Shown here piece by piece: positions 1-12,822 of a DNA stretch of 64,000 bases. The stretch comes from Skeletonema tropicum (Eukaryota; Bacillariophyta; Thalassiosirophyceae; Thalassiosirales; Thalassiosiraceae), in contig CM074136.1 of the NCBI GenBank assembly GCA_037178625.1, positions 2,914,001-2,978,000 of the forward strand, written 5' to 3'. Numbering within the stretch: the stretch's first letter is position 1; each line of letters starts with the position of its first letter. The notes under the pieces were generated by a model. That model saw nothing but the letters and a program-made list of their open reading frames with translations, was not told where the DNA came from and made no database searches. A program made the position numbers and the translations under genes.

Positions 1-384
1 TTGAAGTACGACAGTCTTTCGAAGGCAGCAAATTATATTGTGAAGAAACGTTTGTTGGGGCATGTCCGTCTGAAATGTTTTGTGGAATTAAACAATACAA
101 AATCGGCAACTATTGCAGAGGTAAATGGAGAGGAAATATGACAAGGAAGCAGATACGGCATTGGGAATGAAAGGAGTCATCGCTTTAGTCTCGAGCGAGC
201 CCCTTTTCAATCTTTGAAGTTCGTCACGTGAAGGACTGGATTCACAGTCTCAACCCCAGCCATCGTATTGCAAACAGGATCATGCGTATCCACATCCTAT
301 AAGTTGTACAAGATTGGAATTTGTACGTACTGTAAAAGATCGCCGGAAGGATTTGACTGAGGCATTTGGTGTGGTCAGACGGAC

Positions 385-779
385 ATGTGGAAAGATTCCC
401 ATCGTAAGGAGAATTTTGGCGCACTCGTGCTCACTATTGTTGCCCATCTTCATACTTTGAAAGATGGGCGTGAATACTTTATGAGTAAAGAAACAGCAGA
501 ACGATTGAAAATGGAGGGTAAACTTGTTTCGGTACGTACTGTTATTGCTGAATGTTCCTTTTCATTGCAATACTAACTGCATATCATCTCACCACTCTAT
601 CTTGTTGTCCTTCTATTGTATACTATACTTTACAGTGTGGACCACATGTCGCGGTGCTTGAACTTGTCGGCATTTTTGAGCGTTTCGAGCAGGCGAAGAC
701 TGTGAATCACGTCGCAAGGGCGGACCCGACGAGAAGCTACGTACTGAGGATGCGGAGAGTCTATCCCACCGGCTGCTAG
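385..779 (+). CDS. Two-exon hypothetical gene fragment
   Basis: I do not recognise this protein. An open frame from the ATG at 385 runs to a donor GTACGT at 532; the acceptor TTTACAG ends at 635 and the next exon (636-779) continues in phase 0 to a TAG. The spliced product is about 96 residues, with a leucine/valine-rich start, a charged stretch around MSKETAERLKMEGK, and a basic end rich in Arg. A stop lies about 35 bases upstream of the ATG, so the start is the first available. An upstream open stretch (1-120, ending at a GTAAAT donor-like site) could be an earlier exon of the same gene entering from outside the window. Splice sites and phase agree, but there is no homology support. Confidence 0.25.
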
Positions 780-949
780 ATGGATTGCTACCCGTCTATC
801 AAAATTTACCCAAGCCAACAATAATGCGTGGGCTTATGTTTTGTTTATGATTCAGTACGCTCTCCAACAGAGTCGTGTATGATGCTTCCTTAAGTAAGTA
901 TGCACGAAGGTGAATTTGTTTGCGTACCATAATATGATTCTTTTTTGCA

Positions 950-1345
950 ATGAAGTCTCATACTCATCCTAATTGCAAACATGCTGTCTTTACAGACGTC
1001 TCACACGAACCATCTCAGCTTCACCCTGATTTACGGCAACGAGGAGATCATACCATCCTTGTCTATGTCTATTCATCATGGCAAGAGATGGATCCTTCCA
1101 TCATCGCCTACCTTGAGGAGTATGCCAATGATTTGGAGACGCTCATCCCATGGCGCAAAGAGGGCTTCTCACAGGAGATGGAGTTCAGAGATAGCAACCG
1201 ATCTGACAGGTCCGATTTCGATTCATCGGTGACTTACGTATCCATTCCTGTTTGTGACATGAAAGGATTATCCGGCCCTTCCAAAAGACTTTTCGCTACG
1301 TTCAGGTTTAGAGGAACAAGCATTATCAACACCTACAAGAGTTGA
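950..1345 (+). CDS. Hypothetical protein, 131 residues
   Basis: Open frame of 131 residues with mixed, non-repetitive composition and an acidic and aromatic middle (EEYANDLETLIPWRKEGF). It is preceded by a T-rich tract and a TTTACAG acceptor-like site at about 989-995, so the first 15 codons may be intronic and the real exon may begin there. No family is recognised and no signal peptide or membrane segment is seen. It could belong to the same transcription unit as the fragment at 385-779. The frame is more protein-like than the competing frames, which is the main argument for it. Confidence 0.25.
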   Translation: MKSHTHPNCKHAVFTDVSHEPSQLHPDLRQRGDHTILVYVYSSWQEMDPSIIAYLEEYANDLETLIPWRKEGFSQEMEFRDSNRSDRSDFDSSVTYVSIPVCDMKGLSGPSKRLFATFRFRGTSIINTYKS

Positions 1346-2854
1346 ATTGCGTAAAGACCCCTCCATCTTGTCAATTTTGACAATCCACGGAAGTCGTGCT
1401 TGGGACCTTTGTCGCTGCGGCCTTCCGTTTAGTGAAGATTCGGCTTCTCATTATGAGCAGGAACTCAGTCTACGTTGTCTGCTTTAAGTTGTATTTATGC
1501 TCAAACTGGTACTGACCTAAAGCAAATGGAGTGATCTACGGAGTGAAGAGTGACAGTGCGAGTGCATTCTCTCGTAGCCAGTTTGAATCTCTAGGGTTGG
1601 TAGCAGTATAAGCAGCAGTGATTCAAGCTCTGCTGAACGTCAATGGCGCAGCGATAATAGTTTTGATGGCAGCTTTGCAGAGGCGATAGCGATTGATGGG
1701 CTTCTTCATGATCGACACTAAAATAAATGGAGGACAAGGCAGAGTCGTCGCAGATATTTTCTGAAATTGAGTCAATAGTGATGCTTGGGAAGTATCTTGG
1801 TCTTCGGAAATACCTGAGGAGGAAGATGGTCACGAGACATCGGAACTCTTCAAGCTACTTCTTCATCAGGTTTCATATTCTTCAGAGGATTCCTTGGCTC
1901 TAGGTTCGATACTATGAATTCTGGAAACACTCTCCTTGAAAACATCGTAGCTTGATGTAGAGATGTAATTCTTTATTATCATTATTTAGTAACTATTGAT
2001 GTGTACTATTTCCTTTGCAACTTTTGTGCCGTATGAAAAGCTTTCGTCTTCATTGCCTTCAAAAGTAAGACCTTCCCATCGAAATATGTAATGTATGAGA
2101 GAGGGGCGAAGGTGAGTTCCACCTGGAAGGAGGACTGGGGGCAATGCCCGCAGCCCGCAGGATAGAAAACGCACGAAACTTGCACGACGAAAAAGTGCAC
2201 GACATTCCTGAAAACCTCGTTTTACTTGTGGTGGTGGACAGACGAGACGGATGTCTTCAGTCTTCACATCTCAGGTGCTGTGATGGTTCGACTTGCTACC
2301 GCCCCGTCCATTCTCTTTTGGTTGTTCATCCAACCAATGCACTCATTGTAGTTTGTGGGTTTTTCGGCATCGGTTGTCTAGATAGTTTTAAGCGTAAACC
2401 CATGCTAGTGCTAGAAAATCTACCGCTGCGCCATGGGGCCAGCAGCTTCATCGGTGGTGGCGTATTTATCGAGTTCACACAACAATATTTAGATCAGCCA
2501 CCGTCACCTCCGACAAACTCCTCTGTTGGTTGAGAGATGCCATTTCCGATAACCTTCTGAAGGTGTCCGCCGGCTTGGGAACGTATGAGAACCCGTAGAT
2601 TTAAACCCACACATGTTTGGCACCACACCCACAGTCTCTCTGTCTCTGTTGTTGTCTGGAAGGTTGCATCGAACCACCTCACTGTATCCCTTGAGTTGCA
2701 GGAAGGTCGGAGGCGATGACGAGCAAGAACCTAGGTCCAGTGCTCGCACTTGTAGCTTTCCACTATTGTAGCTAAAAATTTCTCGCCAATTATTTAGTTC
2801 GCCAATTATCGACAGTCTGCTTCAAAAAGCCGATTTTAACATGAATGACGATTA
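1346..2854. other. Intergenic, no supported gene
   Basis: Only short overlapping open frames on both strands, none with convincing composition or splice structure. No tRNA or rRNA is recognised. Confidence 0.5.
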
Positions 2855-2967
2855 GGAAATAGGGGGCGAGGGGGCGAGGGGTCGACCCTGATGGCAAAAA
2901 TACATAATGGGGGTAAACCAAGCAGTATCAAAACCCCCGATATCGGGTAGGCTAGCCCCCTATTTCC
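2855..2967. repeat. Short inverted-repeat element (MITE-like)
   Basis: A 113-bp segment bounded by perfect 13-bp inverted repeats, GGAAATAGGGGGC at the left and GCCCCCTATTTCC at the right. The interior is GC-rich (GGGGGCGAGG repeats) and non-coding. No clear target-site duplication is visible, so it may be a hairpin rather than a mobile element. Confidence 0.4.
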
Positions 2968-3198
2968 AAAGGCCTATGGTATGCCACATAGGCAGTCCCA
3001 GATGCCAGATGCCCAACTTCAATCTGTCAAGCATTTTTTTAAGTACTTACTTCATCTTTACTCACACTTCTCTTTGAATGATTGAATCCATCACAGCAAT
3101 TCGATCAACAGATAAATACTAAGTACTTATCATTTATCAATCGCACCATAGCTATTGCACAATGCATAAATCTACATCTACTTCGACTAACAAAGATC

Positions 3199-4709
3199 AT
3201 GTATTCGGCTAAAGTTTCGTTCATACTCGGGGCTATGGTCCTAACAGGAGCAGCCAGGTCAGTCACAGCCAAGTTGTTCTTTCAGCTCGGTTTCAATCAT
3301 CCTCTCTTCGTAACATTGCTTTACCTCGCTGGGCAAGCATTGAATTTGCTTCCTTACAACGTCATGAACCTATTGAAAAAGCGCGGTTATAATCTCATTT
3401 GGGATGACCACGCTGTACTTCCAAGATTGTCGAAGAAAGTTGGAGACGGAGAGTCAGCAAGCACTCAAAGCCTTCAAACAAACTCCATCTCAGATGCTCA
3501 TATGGAGAAAGGCGGGGGAGTGGCTTCTCTGGATAAAGATAGTAAGAAAACAATAGATCAGGGTGTCGATAGCCATGGTCGAAAGTCATCAGTGAGATTT
3601 GCAAATGAGAATGGTGATGCCGAAGCAGAGGATCAGGATGTCGAGAGCCATGGTCGAAAGCCATCAGTGAGGTTTGCAAATGGGAATGACAGTGTCAAAT
3701 CAGATGATCAAGACGTCAAGAGCAATGATCAAAAGGCATCAGTGAGATTTGTAAATGAGGGTGGTAGAGCCAAAGCAGAGGATCAGGATGTCAACAGCGA
3801 CGATCGAAAGAAGAACTCATCAAGAAGACTTGCAATGGAGAAACTTAGTGCAAGTGTAAGCACACATGGCCTCCCTGTACACTCACGGACACTTAATTGT
3901 CATGACAGCATTCCTTGGTATCTTAAACCAGCTCTTCCGGCTTTCTTCAATCTCTTAAATTCGGCAATGCGTGGGCTTCTTTGGTCTTCGTAGCAGCTTC
4001 AGTTGCTGAGATGCTCATCTCAGGTATGGAGCTCGTGTTGAGTGTCTGTGCTACGCGCCTGGTACGAGGAAGGAAAATCACTTGGATTCGATGGGTGGGG
4101 GTTTCAGTCGTCACTGTAGGGATAATTCTCGTTGGTGTATTTGATAGCCGTAGCAGCAACGCAGGTGATGGTGAGACCATCGACGGATCGACGTCGACGG
4201 TGAACCAACAGATCATCGGTATTATGTTGATCCTTGGGCAGAGCGTAATGAGTGTTATCCAAGACTTGACCGAGGAGGTATTCATGCAAGAAGCTGCCTT
4301 CCCACCAGCTCTGTTGGTCGGTATGGAAGGTGCGTATGGGATTGTCATTGCCGTTATCTTATACTTTCCCATTGCACCACTGCTCGGAGAGAACCCTTCT
4401 GATGTCGCAGACAGTCTGAGTAAGGGTAATGTCATGGGGCTCGCCATTGGGTGGACCTTGCTAGTAACATTGACAGGCATTTTCAACATTGCTGCGACTG
4501 CTGTAACTAGTTCCATGACTCGCAATGTGTGGAAGAATATGCGCACATTGCTCGTCTGGGTGATAGGTTTGATTCTATTTTATGCCACCGGAAGCTCGGA
4601 GTTGGGAGAAGGCTGGTACATTCCTGACAGCTTCTTTGTTTTGTTGAGCTATGGCGTGATGTGTGTTGGCATCATTATCTATTATGGAAAGGGTGCTCGT
4701 GTTGCGTGA
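3199..4709 (+). CDS. DMT/EamA-type transporter, SLC35F6-like, with one frameshift
   Basis: Multi-pass membrane transporter of the drug/metabolite transporter superfamily, closest in layout to the SLC35F6 group (endomembrane solute carriers; substrate unknown). The start is the ATG at 3199 (MYSAKVSFILGAMVL); the frame is open further upstream but has no better ATG. Two N-terminal helices are followed by a roughly 160-residue hydrophilic loop holding about four imperfect 25-residue repeats (DQDVxSxxRKxSVRF), each with an RKxS basophilic-kinase-like site. After IPWYLKPALPAFFNLLNSAM the frame breaks at 3972: the continuation WASLVFVAASVAEMLISGME is one frame back. Restoring one base there gives about 503 residues with roughly eight further helices. 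Family membership is clear; whether the break is a mutation or a consensus error is not. Confidence 0.8.
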
Positions 4710-5220
4710 GCATCAAGGCAGAGCACAAACTAGTGGCGTATTGTATGATGTTGAATCTGATGCATAATATATTACTTGCAGGTTCGTCACTCGTCATACT
4801 CATACTCCAATGATCTGGTTGTGGTGGGATGAATCTGTGTTAAAGTAGATCCTACTCCTCTTCTTGCAGCTCGTGATGACTGATAGCTGGTCTATGCTAA
4901 GGTCTTATTCGAATATTAAGGCGTTAGATCAATAGGAATCTTATATAGCATAAGTAGACTCAATATTCATTCTGTACTTAGGAGCCTTTTTTGGCACCTT
5001 GCCGCTACAGTGAGAAACGCGTCTTTTCCACGTAGGAATTCGTATTTGTTGAAGAGGCAGATGGAGAGGAAGATCTTTTCTACAACTTGAACTTTCAAAT
5101 ACTAATTCCTATGTAACCAAATGGCCCAGAAGGGAAACAGGGATTTAGTAGAAGAACATTCACAAACCACAACCAGTTAGTTGTGTTGAATTGATAAATA
5201 AAGACGTACACACATCCTAA
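4710..5220. other. Intergenic between transporter and lipase
   Basis: AT-rich, non-coding. Contains the transporter 3' end and the lipase 5' leader. Nothing else is recognised. Confidence 0.5.
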
Positions 5221-6852
5221 ATGAAGTACTCATCCATCTCCATCCTTATCGCAGCATTGACCGCATCGGCTTCGGCCTTCGTCACGCCCTCCCTCGTGAC
5301 CAAAAGGACTGTCGTGCCAGTTGCAATTGCCCCCGAGAATGTAGCAAAGCAAACCTGCAAATCCACTTGCTCCGCCCTGCAGGCCGCACAGAAACATACT
5401 GTAGATGAAGTCATCCACGACCTACTCGACATTAGCGACTTTGTCTATGGCTTTCATGAGATTCGTAGGGTCGTCAAGGAAAATGAGGGTCAAGAAAGAA
5501 AGAAGAAGACGGGCTGGTTCAGTTCGGAGAAATACACAGTTGCATTTGACACTCCGGCATTAATCCTCACGCAGGATGGTGCTCAAGAGAAGAGTAGTGA
5601 TAAATTCTTCAAGTATGTCGTCACTCCGGATGCTATCAAGTTGTTCATGGAGAAGAATCGCAAGTGGTTTGCTGAACCCGAGGGCGGTGGATATTGGGAG
5701 TTTGACAAAACTGTTACCGAAAAGACGGAGCCATTCCTTTTGGAAGAAGCGGTAGAGGAAGCTACTCGTGATAACATGAAGATTATTGATTATGTGAGTA
5801 ATATTCGAATGGAAAGCAAGTATGATTTACATCTTTGGGATCTTTCAATCAAAGTAATCTCATCTTATGCTGATTTTCTCTCTTTCTCTGCTCTCTTTCC
5901 AATCCAATATAGGATGATGAGTTCTCCACCAAAGCAGGTGGCCTTGTTTATGGCGTCGTTATCAATCTGACTCGTGAATGGATCACTGTTGTTTTCCGCG
6001 GTACTTTAGGAACGACAGATTTGTTAGCAGACAGAGACTTCAGGCTCGATCATGAGTCACTCTTTGAGAATGAAGATGATATTTTCATCCCTGGCGGCAC
6101 GCCGGGAACTCACATGGGGTTCACAATTATTTATGTGATGAGAAGAAGGGTGATCAGGATGGTCGCAAGTGCATTGACCGCATCCTTTCCTGTGTGAACG
6201 AAGAGTTCAAGTGCAACCCTGATGTAGCCGGCAAGGACTTCAATCTCTATGTGACAGGACACAGGTAAGTCCTTGGGTGGAATTATATCTGCAGTGCTCG
6301 ATCTGGATATGTGAGTTCAATCTGACGGAGAGTTATGTGACAAATCTTCCTCTCTTACTTAGTCTCGGCGGAGGTCTAGCAAACCTATTCTCCTTCAAAG
6401 CCGCACAATTGAAAGCAAAGGATGATGAGTCCGTCAAGTACTTCCCTGAAAAGATCACGGCTTTCACATTCGCGTCACCGGTTGTCGGCAATGAGGATTA
6501 CAACAAGGAGTTCCAATACCTTGAGAAGGAGGGTAACTTGCGTCATATTCGCGTTTCCAACAAAGGAGACCTCATTCCTACAAACAATCTTTTACCTCCT
6601 GTGTCAACTGTGTTCAGGGGCAATACAAGATTATATACTCAAAATGGAGTGAATCTCTTTTTGCATCCCGAGAAAGAAATGGAAGTGGGTTATCGTGCTA
6701 CTAAGAATATGGCATCTCAACTTGGTTTTTCTCCCCTCACCAATCACTCTCATGACGAGCACCGTAAACGTCTCGACTTGCAGGCCAACAAGAAAGTGAT
6801 TCAGCAGACTGTGGAGGAATTCTACAAAGAGGCGGGTGATTTTACAAACTAG
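5221..6852 (+). CDS. Class-3 lipase family protein, plastid-type presequence, one frameshift
   Basis: Alpha/beta hydrolase of the lipase class 3 family, expected to hydrolyse acylglycerols or polar lipids. Exons 5221-5793, 5913-6264 and 6363-6852, with GT-AG introns of 119 and 98 bp. The N-terminus has a hydrophobic signal segment ending ASASAF-VTPS, matching the diatom ASAF-type signal/transit junction, so import into the plastid or secretory route is inferred. The nucleophile is Ser in GHSLGG, split by intron 2. The likely Asp is in GDLIPTNN and a C-terminal His lies in NHSHDEH. Exon 2 is 352 bases against 353 in both paralogues; the missing base is near 6123-6127 (after HMGFT) and breaks the frame. 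The gene is therefore a recent pseudogene or carries a sequence error. Everything else is conserved with the two downstream copies. Confidence 0.8.
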
Positions 6853-7220
6853 GAGATCTGACAGATATGTTTTATAATGTTGGAACGCCTTCTGCTACGC
6901 TGCTTTGCACTCGTAGGTATAAAGTTTTCATACAATTGAAATAATTTCATCGCTTGGTGTGTCGCTTGAAAGTTACTCCTAGAGATTTTAGTAGCTATAC
7001 TTTTGCGTATGGCTCAACAAGTAGTATTCTACAGCTGAACTAGTATTGCTGCCAAACGTGAATGAATTCCTCAAAATAAGTAGCTGAACTACCTTTGTCC
7101 ACACTGGGTCTATGTCTATGTCTTCGGCAGCTTGTTGGACTGTACCTCCTAAGGTCTGCGTGCCGAAGATAATACACTACATCGTATCTATGATCTTCCC
7201 AGAACCCCAAACAGGCGTCT
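6853..7220. other. Intergenic before copia remnant
   Basis: Non-coding. No 5' LTR matching the sequence downstream of 11597 is visible, so the copia element is 5'-truncated or its LTR has decayed. Confidence 0.45.
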
Positions 7221-9911
7221 TTGGGACCAGCCCGAGTCCCTCCAGGTTCACAAAATGATCTGTATTATATCCCTACAGCCAAATACCGTATCCGAGAAGA
7301 TTTCCAAGCAGATATGTCTACAGGAGTAGAGAGCGAACCAAGTATAGTAGGTGAGCAAGTGCATCAGCCAGCAGTTGAGAAAGTGCGTCGGAATACTAGT
7401 CAACCAGCGACACCTAAGCAGCAAGTGGAATCTGAGCTATGGGCAGCAAGATTAGGACATTGTTCAGAGACCCAATTGGATCTAATTACGGAGGCAGCCA
7501 ACGGACTACCCAAGCGATTTCATTACCATCCTTTCCGTTACATTGACTGGAAAGAAGTTAATTGGAAAGAAGAAGCAAGAGTTCGGAAACAACCATCAAG
7601 GAAAACAGCAGTCCGACTTGATGAAGCTGGAAGAGCATTTTACATGGATTTAGCATTTATATGCGGGCATGTAACAAGCACTTTACACAGCGAAACAAAA
7701 CTGACGATAGAATAGTGAAGGTGAAGTCATTTGATGATTTTAATGCACACTTGGTAGTAGTCGATGATGCATCCTCTAAAGCTTGGGTCTTTCTCCTCAA
7801 GTCCAAATCCAAAGACAAAGAACCACCGATAGACTTTGTGAAGACTTTTCTAAAGATGCATGGGCACAATGAAGGTGGTATTGTTCGGACGGATTAAGGT
7901 GGAGAGTTGGCACGGTCGGATAAATTTCGGAAAGTCCTTCTAGAAGACTGTCAATATGTTGTTGTTGAACCAACTGGTGCAGATTCTCCGTCCCAAAATT
8001 GAGGAGCAGAGAAAATGAATGATACACTGGCAGTGATGACGCGGGCTCTCTTATATATGGAGCCAATCTACCACCGCAATATTGGTCAGTAGCACTTCTT
8101 CATAGCTGCTATCTTTTCTCAATAGGCAAGTCCATAGCAGGACTGGAATCACACCATACGAAGGCTGGTACGGACGCAAACCAAATCTCAAATACCTCAA
8201 AGTGTTTGGCGCACGAGTCTGTGTAAAGAAGCCAGGTAATCGACCTGCAAAACTTGATCGGCATTCCTTTTCTGGGATCTTTCTCGGCTTCAGCGCAACA
8301 GATCAAAACATTGTCTATCTGGATTTAATTAGTGGGATAGTAAAAACATCGCATCATGCTACGTTTGATGAGGCGTGGTACCTATTTGAGAAACGTCCGC
8401 CAGTAGCTCAACTGCTTTTTATGATCTGGGACAGTCAGTGACGAAGAAAATATAACTGCGGTCATGATGAAAACAGGCGAGAAACTTGCCTATCCACCCA
8501 TACCGAAGAAAAGCTCACCATTGCAAGATGTTGGAAATGCGATGAACATGCCTCTACCACTACGATGGGAATGTTCACCAGTGCAAAATAGTATTGGAGC
8601 TCGGGCGGCCTCGGTGGATGGAAGTTGCTATAGTGGTACAGTACTTGACCCAGAAGCATACAGCAAACTGTTCAAGGACTATGATATCTCAATCTCCAAG
8701 CGTGACATTTTCCAAATTTACATGTCACCCGATCCATAAGTACTTACGCAGATGAGTTCACTCGAAAAGGGTTCGATCCGACACGTCACGCTTCAGCGGG
8801 ACTTCAACTTCTCTAGTGAAAGAGAAAAGACTCATCCTACACAACATACAACCTAGTACACCTGCGGCAAAAATATCGCGATGGAGATCGGAGATGAGGG
8901 GAGCGTGGCTGAAAGCGATAAATGGCACCCAAGTCGAAACAGTTCAATATCTACAGGAGGTTCTGCTACAGCTACATTATCACAAATCAACATCATGTGA
9001 AATAGCACATCCGGTAGTAAAAATGGGGTAAGCGAGAATGGGGTCCCTCAATGCAACTTGGATATGATGAACCCAAGGCAGCAATTCTTCCACCAATCAT
9101 CAAACAGCCGGCGCCACCTCCACTTTATGATCGTGATGGAGATGTCTTCGTAGACGGCCTACCAACTGTAAACAAATTGACTCGAGGAAAACTAATGAAA
9201 CAAGATGACTGGGACGAATGGGAGAAAAGTGAATTTCAACAACTAGATCAGTATGATGCGCAAGGGATGTTTGGTGATATAGTGAAGCTTTCTGAAGTAG
9301 TCAAACAAGCAGAGAAGGAATTTGGTCCTGTTGATCGGGGAAAACGACCTTTGGGAGTGTTTCATTTGGTCTGGACGTATGCAAAGAAATTGGCTGGTGA
9401 TGTGCAGATACGTCGAAAATCAAGAGCTGTTATATGGATCGCCGAGGGCAGGACAAGCTGAGATCATAGGCCCGACGTTTGCAAATTGTGCTGACCAGAC
9501 AGCGTCCAGACTCTTCTACGCAATCGCAGCTACGGAAAATCAACTTCTGTTTGGAGGGGACGTGAGTAATGCCTTCGCAGAAGCACCAGGTCCATCCAAA
9601 CTTTGATACGTAAAGCCAGACAAAGCCTTTCAAAACTGGTGGACGAAACACAAGAACCGACCACCGCTTCAAGAGGATGAAGTCATTACTATACGAAAAG
9701 CTTTTCAGGGACATCCAGAAGCAGGAAGAGCATGGTCCAAACACTCGGATAAAATTCTTCGAGAGATTGGATTTGTTCCTACTACACATGAACCCAGTCT
9801 CTATAGCGGAGAAGTCGATGGAGAGAGAGTCCTAATCTTATGGCAAGTGGATGATTTTGCCATAGCAGCACCAGCGGAGAGAATCACCAATCTTATCTTT
9901 GATATGATATA
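7221..9911 (+). pseudogene. Copia pol: gag-pre-integrase, integrase and reverse transcriptase (broken)
   Basis: A gag-pre-integrase motif (LWAARLGHCSETQLD, around 7435-7490) is followed by the integrase start (FYMDLAFI), the integrase core (VVVDDASSKAWVFLLKSK) and RTD at 7892, where a TAA replaces the usual Gln of RTDQGGE. The integrase C-terminal region reads FGARVCVKKPGNRPAKLDRH (about 8202-8265). The reverse transcriptase begins around NKLTRGKLMKQDDWDEWEKS (9170) and continues in shifted frames to the catalytic QVDDFAIAAP at about 9843-9872, where the usual YVDD Tyr is Gln. Multiple stops make it non-functional. Confidence 0.8.
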
Positions 9912-10204
9912 GACGAACACCTTACTTTTCCTATGAAGCGGCTAGGCCTACTCAAATTGTTCAACGGGGTAGACATCGATCAAACATCAGAATATCAAAA
10001 TAAACACATCTGTTGAATCATACATACCTGACGAAAATCATGGATACGCACTTGGCGACGTGGATGACGGAACCAGAAGAATGGCCACTTGCAAACAAGG
10101 CCACACCACTTCCAACGAAGAAAAAGTTTCGTGAAAGCTTTCTGTCTGCCGATGGACAACGCCTACCAGACGGCAAACCAGACTTAGAATATCAACGCCA
10201 AATA

Positions 10205-10597
10205 CTGTGTCCACGCATCAAATTTATTATTGCCAAATTTTACCTCGCTTGGCCAAATTTTACCAAGTAAAATTTGGCCAAAATTTGCCCTTACAATTTG
10301 ACTTCTTTGTCCACGCACTGGTAAATTTTAAATTTTGCCTTTGCTGTGGTTTTCTTTCTGAGGGGCATCGCCAGCCACGTTGGGCAGGCTGGTCATTTGT
10401 GAGAGAGGAAGCCCTCTTGCCCCCATTCTGTCTTGAGAAGGTCAAATTTGGAGGTCAAAAATGAAATTTGAAATTTGACCTCGGAGGGCAAAATTTGCCA
10501 TCAGAGGTCAAATTTCAAATTTGAAATTTGACCAAGCGAGGTCAAATTTGGCAAAAATATGAAAAATTTGGAGGTCAAATTTGATGCGTGGACACAG
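10205..10597. mobile_element. TA-flanked MITE, TIR CTGTGTCCACGCATCAAATT
   Basis: 393-bp non-coding element with about 21-bp terminal inverted repeats starting CTGTGTCCACGCATC and flanked by TA on both sides (10203-10204 and 10598-10599), as for Tc1/mariner-type MITEs. It interrupts the copia reverse transcriptase. The interior is almost wholly made of short alternating CAAATTTGG / CCAAATTTG and GGTCAAATTTG units in both orientations. A second copy lies at 49596-49925, and its right end is reproduced at 16165-16226. Confidence 0.8.
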
Positions 10598-11536
10598 TAA
10601 TGGAGAAAGAGCTGAAAATCTCATACCGAAGTGGAATAGGGGAAATCATCTGGGCAATGACTACCTGTAGACCAGACGTATCACATGCAGCTGTCAAATG
10701 TTCTCAATTTAGCTCGTGCCCACACAAAATTCACTATCATTTCGACATTTGCTGAAGTACCTGAATGAAACGAAGACTGATGGAATATACTACTGGCGAG
10801 CCACAACTCATCCGAGCCTTCCAACCAAAGATGACCACCCATTACAAGCACCCTCACCGAGCTATTTGTTGACAATTGGAAAGAGTACGGGCCAATGGAA
10901 CTTAACGCACAAGCAGATTCTGACTGGGCAAACTGTCCACGCACAAGAAGATCATACACAGGGGTATGTGTACGAATGGCAGGCGGCACAAGCGTACAAA
11001 ACTAGACTACAAGAAGTTGTTGCTCTTTTATCTACTGAAGCCGAATTGATGGCAGCAAATGAAGCAGGAAAAATGACATTATACATTCGCAGCATACTTT
11101 GGGATCTTGGTATACCACAATTGGCAGCCCGCTGAAATGATGCGTGCACAGCAATTGGCAATGCACAGAAAACAACCCCAAGGACACGACATCTCTAGAC
11201 ATCAGATATAGAGCACTTGCAGATATTGAACGAGACCTACTAGTAATAGAACGAGTCGATACAACAGTTAATACCGCGGATCACCTCACCAAACTCCTCA
11301 GTCGCACGTTATTTTATCGCCACAATGACTATTTGCTTGGACATGTGCCTCCACAGTGTACGCGGGCATATAGCGATCTATTCAAATTCAATCCCAAACA
11401 GAACGCAAACACAACAACACGGGACACATCAAATAATTCATACAACACACCTCACGACAACGAAGACGTTGGAGACAAAATTGTCAAATCACTCATAGCA
11501 AAATGGGATTTGATTTGTCACCTAGTGGAAAGATAG
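10598..11536 (+). pseudogene. Copia RNase H domain and 3' end of pol
   Basis: Continuation of the copia pol after the MITE. RNase H motifs are visible across frames: a DSDWANCPRTRRSYTG segment, then STEAELMAANEAGKM and LYIRSILWDLGIPQ (about 11030-11120), then ADHLTKLLSRTLFYRH and DYLLGHVPP (about 11275-11350), which are the usual C-terminal copia motifs. At least two frame changes and stops (for example after LAAR at 11133) show decay. The same text recurs at 20708-21552. Confidence 0.75.
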
Positions 11537-12822
11537 CGATGCTATTTCGTACAATCCGACATCAACTATGTGATATCGAATTGTGCGTGGGGGGCGTTAG
11601 ATTACACGTACGTAGATACAAGAATACTTTAATCATTATCTTTTATCTCCTATCTAAATCTAGAGCAATAGCATCGATTGGAAGCAGGGAGATCGAGGAT
11701 ACCAACAGCTTTTGTTGAGAGAGTTTCTGTCATTTCCCATGCTGCCGGCAGCCCTTTTTTGTCCCAGTTACCCAGAGTACCGCGCTCTTTAACAGAAATT
11801 TATTCTGAAGTTCTGGCAGTCCAAAACAACGTGTACTTATGTAAAAGTCGATCATCGCATGAGGTATGTAGAAGATTTTTTTGTCATGACAGTTCGGAGT
11901 ACCAATAAATCGAACTTTAATTTGTCCTAGTTACCCGGAGTACCTAATTTATATTTTCAACTTCTTCCGGCAGTTAAACAAAACTTGGGGACCGACTGAG
12001 CGAGATGATCATGAATAAGCTGCTTGGAAAGTGCGTTGTGGAGTCTTGATCGGGTCCTCCTTACTAACCAAATTCCAAGCGTCTCTCTCCCATTCAAATG
12101 TTCATTGTTGTCATCGCACCTGCGCGTTGATAAAGCAAAGAGTGACCTCGCAACCAGCTTCCTTCCACTGTGGTTTGGTACGCCTTTCTCACTCCGTCAT
12201 TTAAATACTTACAAATCTTTCTGCATCTGTCGTCGTTCTTCTTTGAAAGCCGCTCGCTTCTCAGATGTTGTCTGCTCGTCCGTTCAATCCTTATTATGTA
12301 CTGGCGGACCCTCTTTACTGATGTAACGATCGGTAGAAGATTTTGTCGTGACAGTTCCCAGTACCGATTATAACCCATCAATCATTTTTAGCTATAGCCG
12401 TTTAGATATTCAAGCCGCGCGCGCGCTCAGGCTCGAAAAAATTTCAAGCTCAGTTACGCGAAAAGGTCCATTTGGATCGCATTCCTATAAGTATCTACTC
12501 CTATCTACTTAACAAACTTCTGCGAATAAAGCTACCCCTCTAACAGGCTAGAGGGAGTACCTAGTAACTAAAAAATCTACTATCTATCTTTAAAGGAACC
12601 TTTCGTGAACCTGTGAGATGCAATCCCACAAAATCAACAAGTTCTTGCATGTAAGAACGAACGTCACTTCGCATTCCGTTCGTCAGTAAGATTTTTTCAA
12701 CATGTGTACTAATTCCTATGTGAAAACAAGAAAGGAAAAGATTTTTTTTGCCAAGTTGACACCACGCCAGCATATGTCGCTTCAAGCAGGCATGATGCCC
12801 AGCTCCACACAGTACATAAAAA

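Larger units (their letters stand above)
7221..11600 (+). mobile_element. Ty1/copia retrotransposon remnant (diatom CoDi-like)
   Basis: Order of domains gag-pre-integrase, integrase, reverse transcriptase, RNase H, which defines Ty1/copia. The 5' LTR and most of gag are missing. The pol frame is broken by several stops and shifts, and a 393-bp MITE sits inside it (10205-10597). A purine-rich tract GCGTGGGGGGCG at 11585-11596 is placed as expected for a polypurine tract before a 3' LTR. The 3' portion is repeated near-identically at 20708 onward. Confidence 0.8.

Noticed and set aside
2144..2533. 129-residue plus-strand ORF
   Set aside because: Overlapped by several equal-length frames on the other strand, no splice or motif support.
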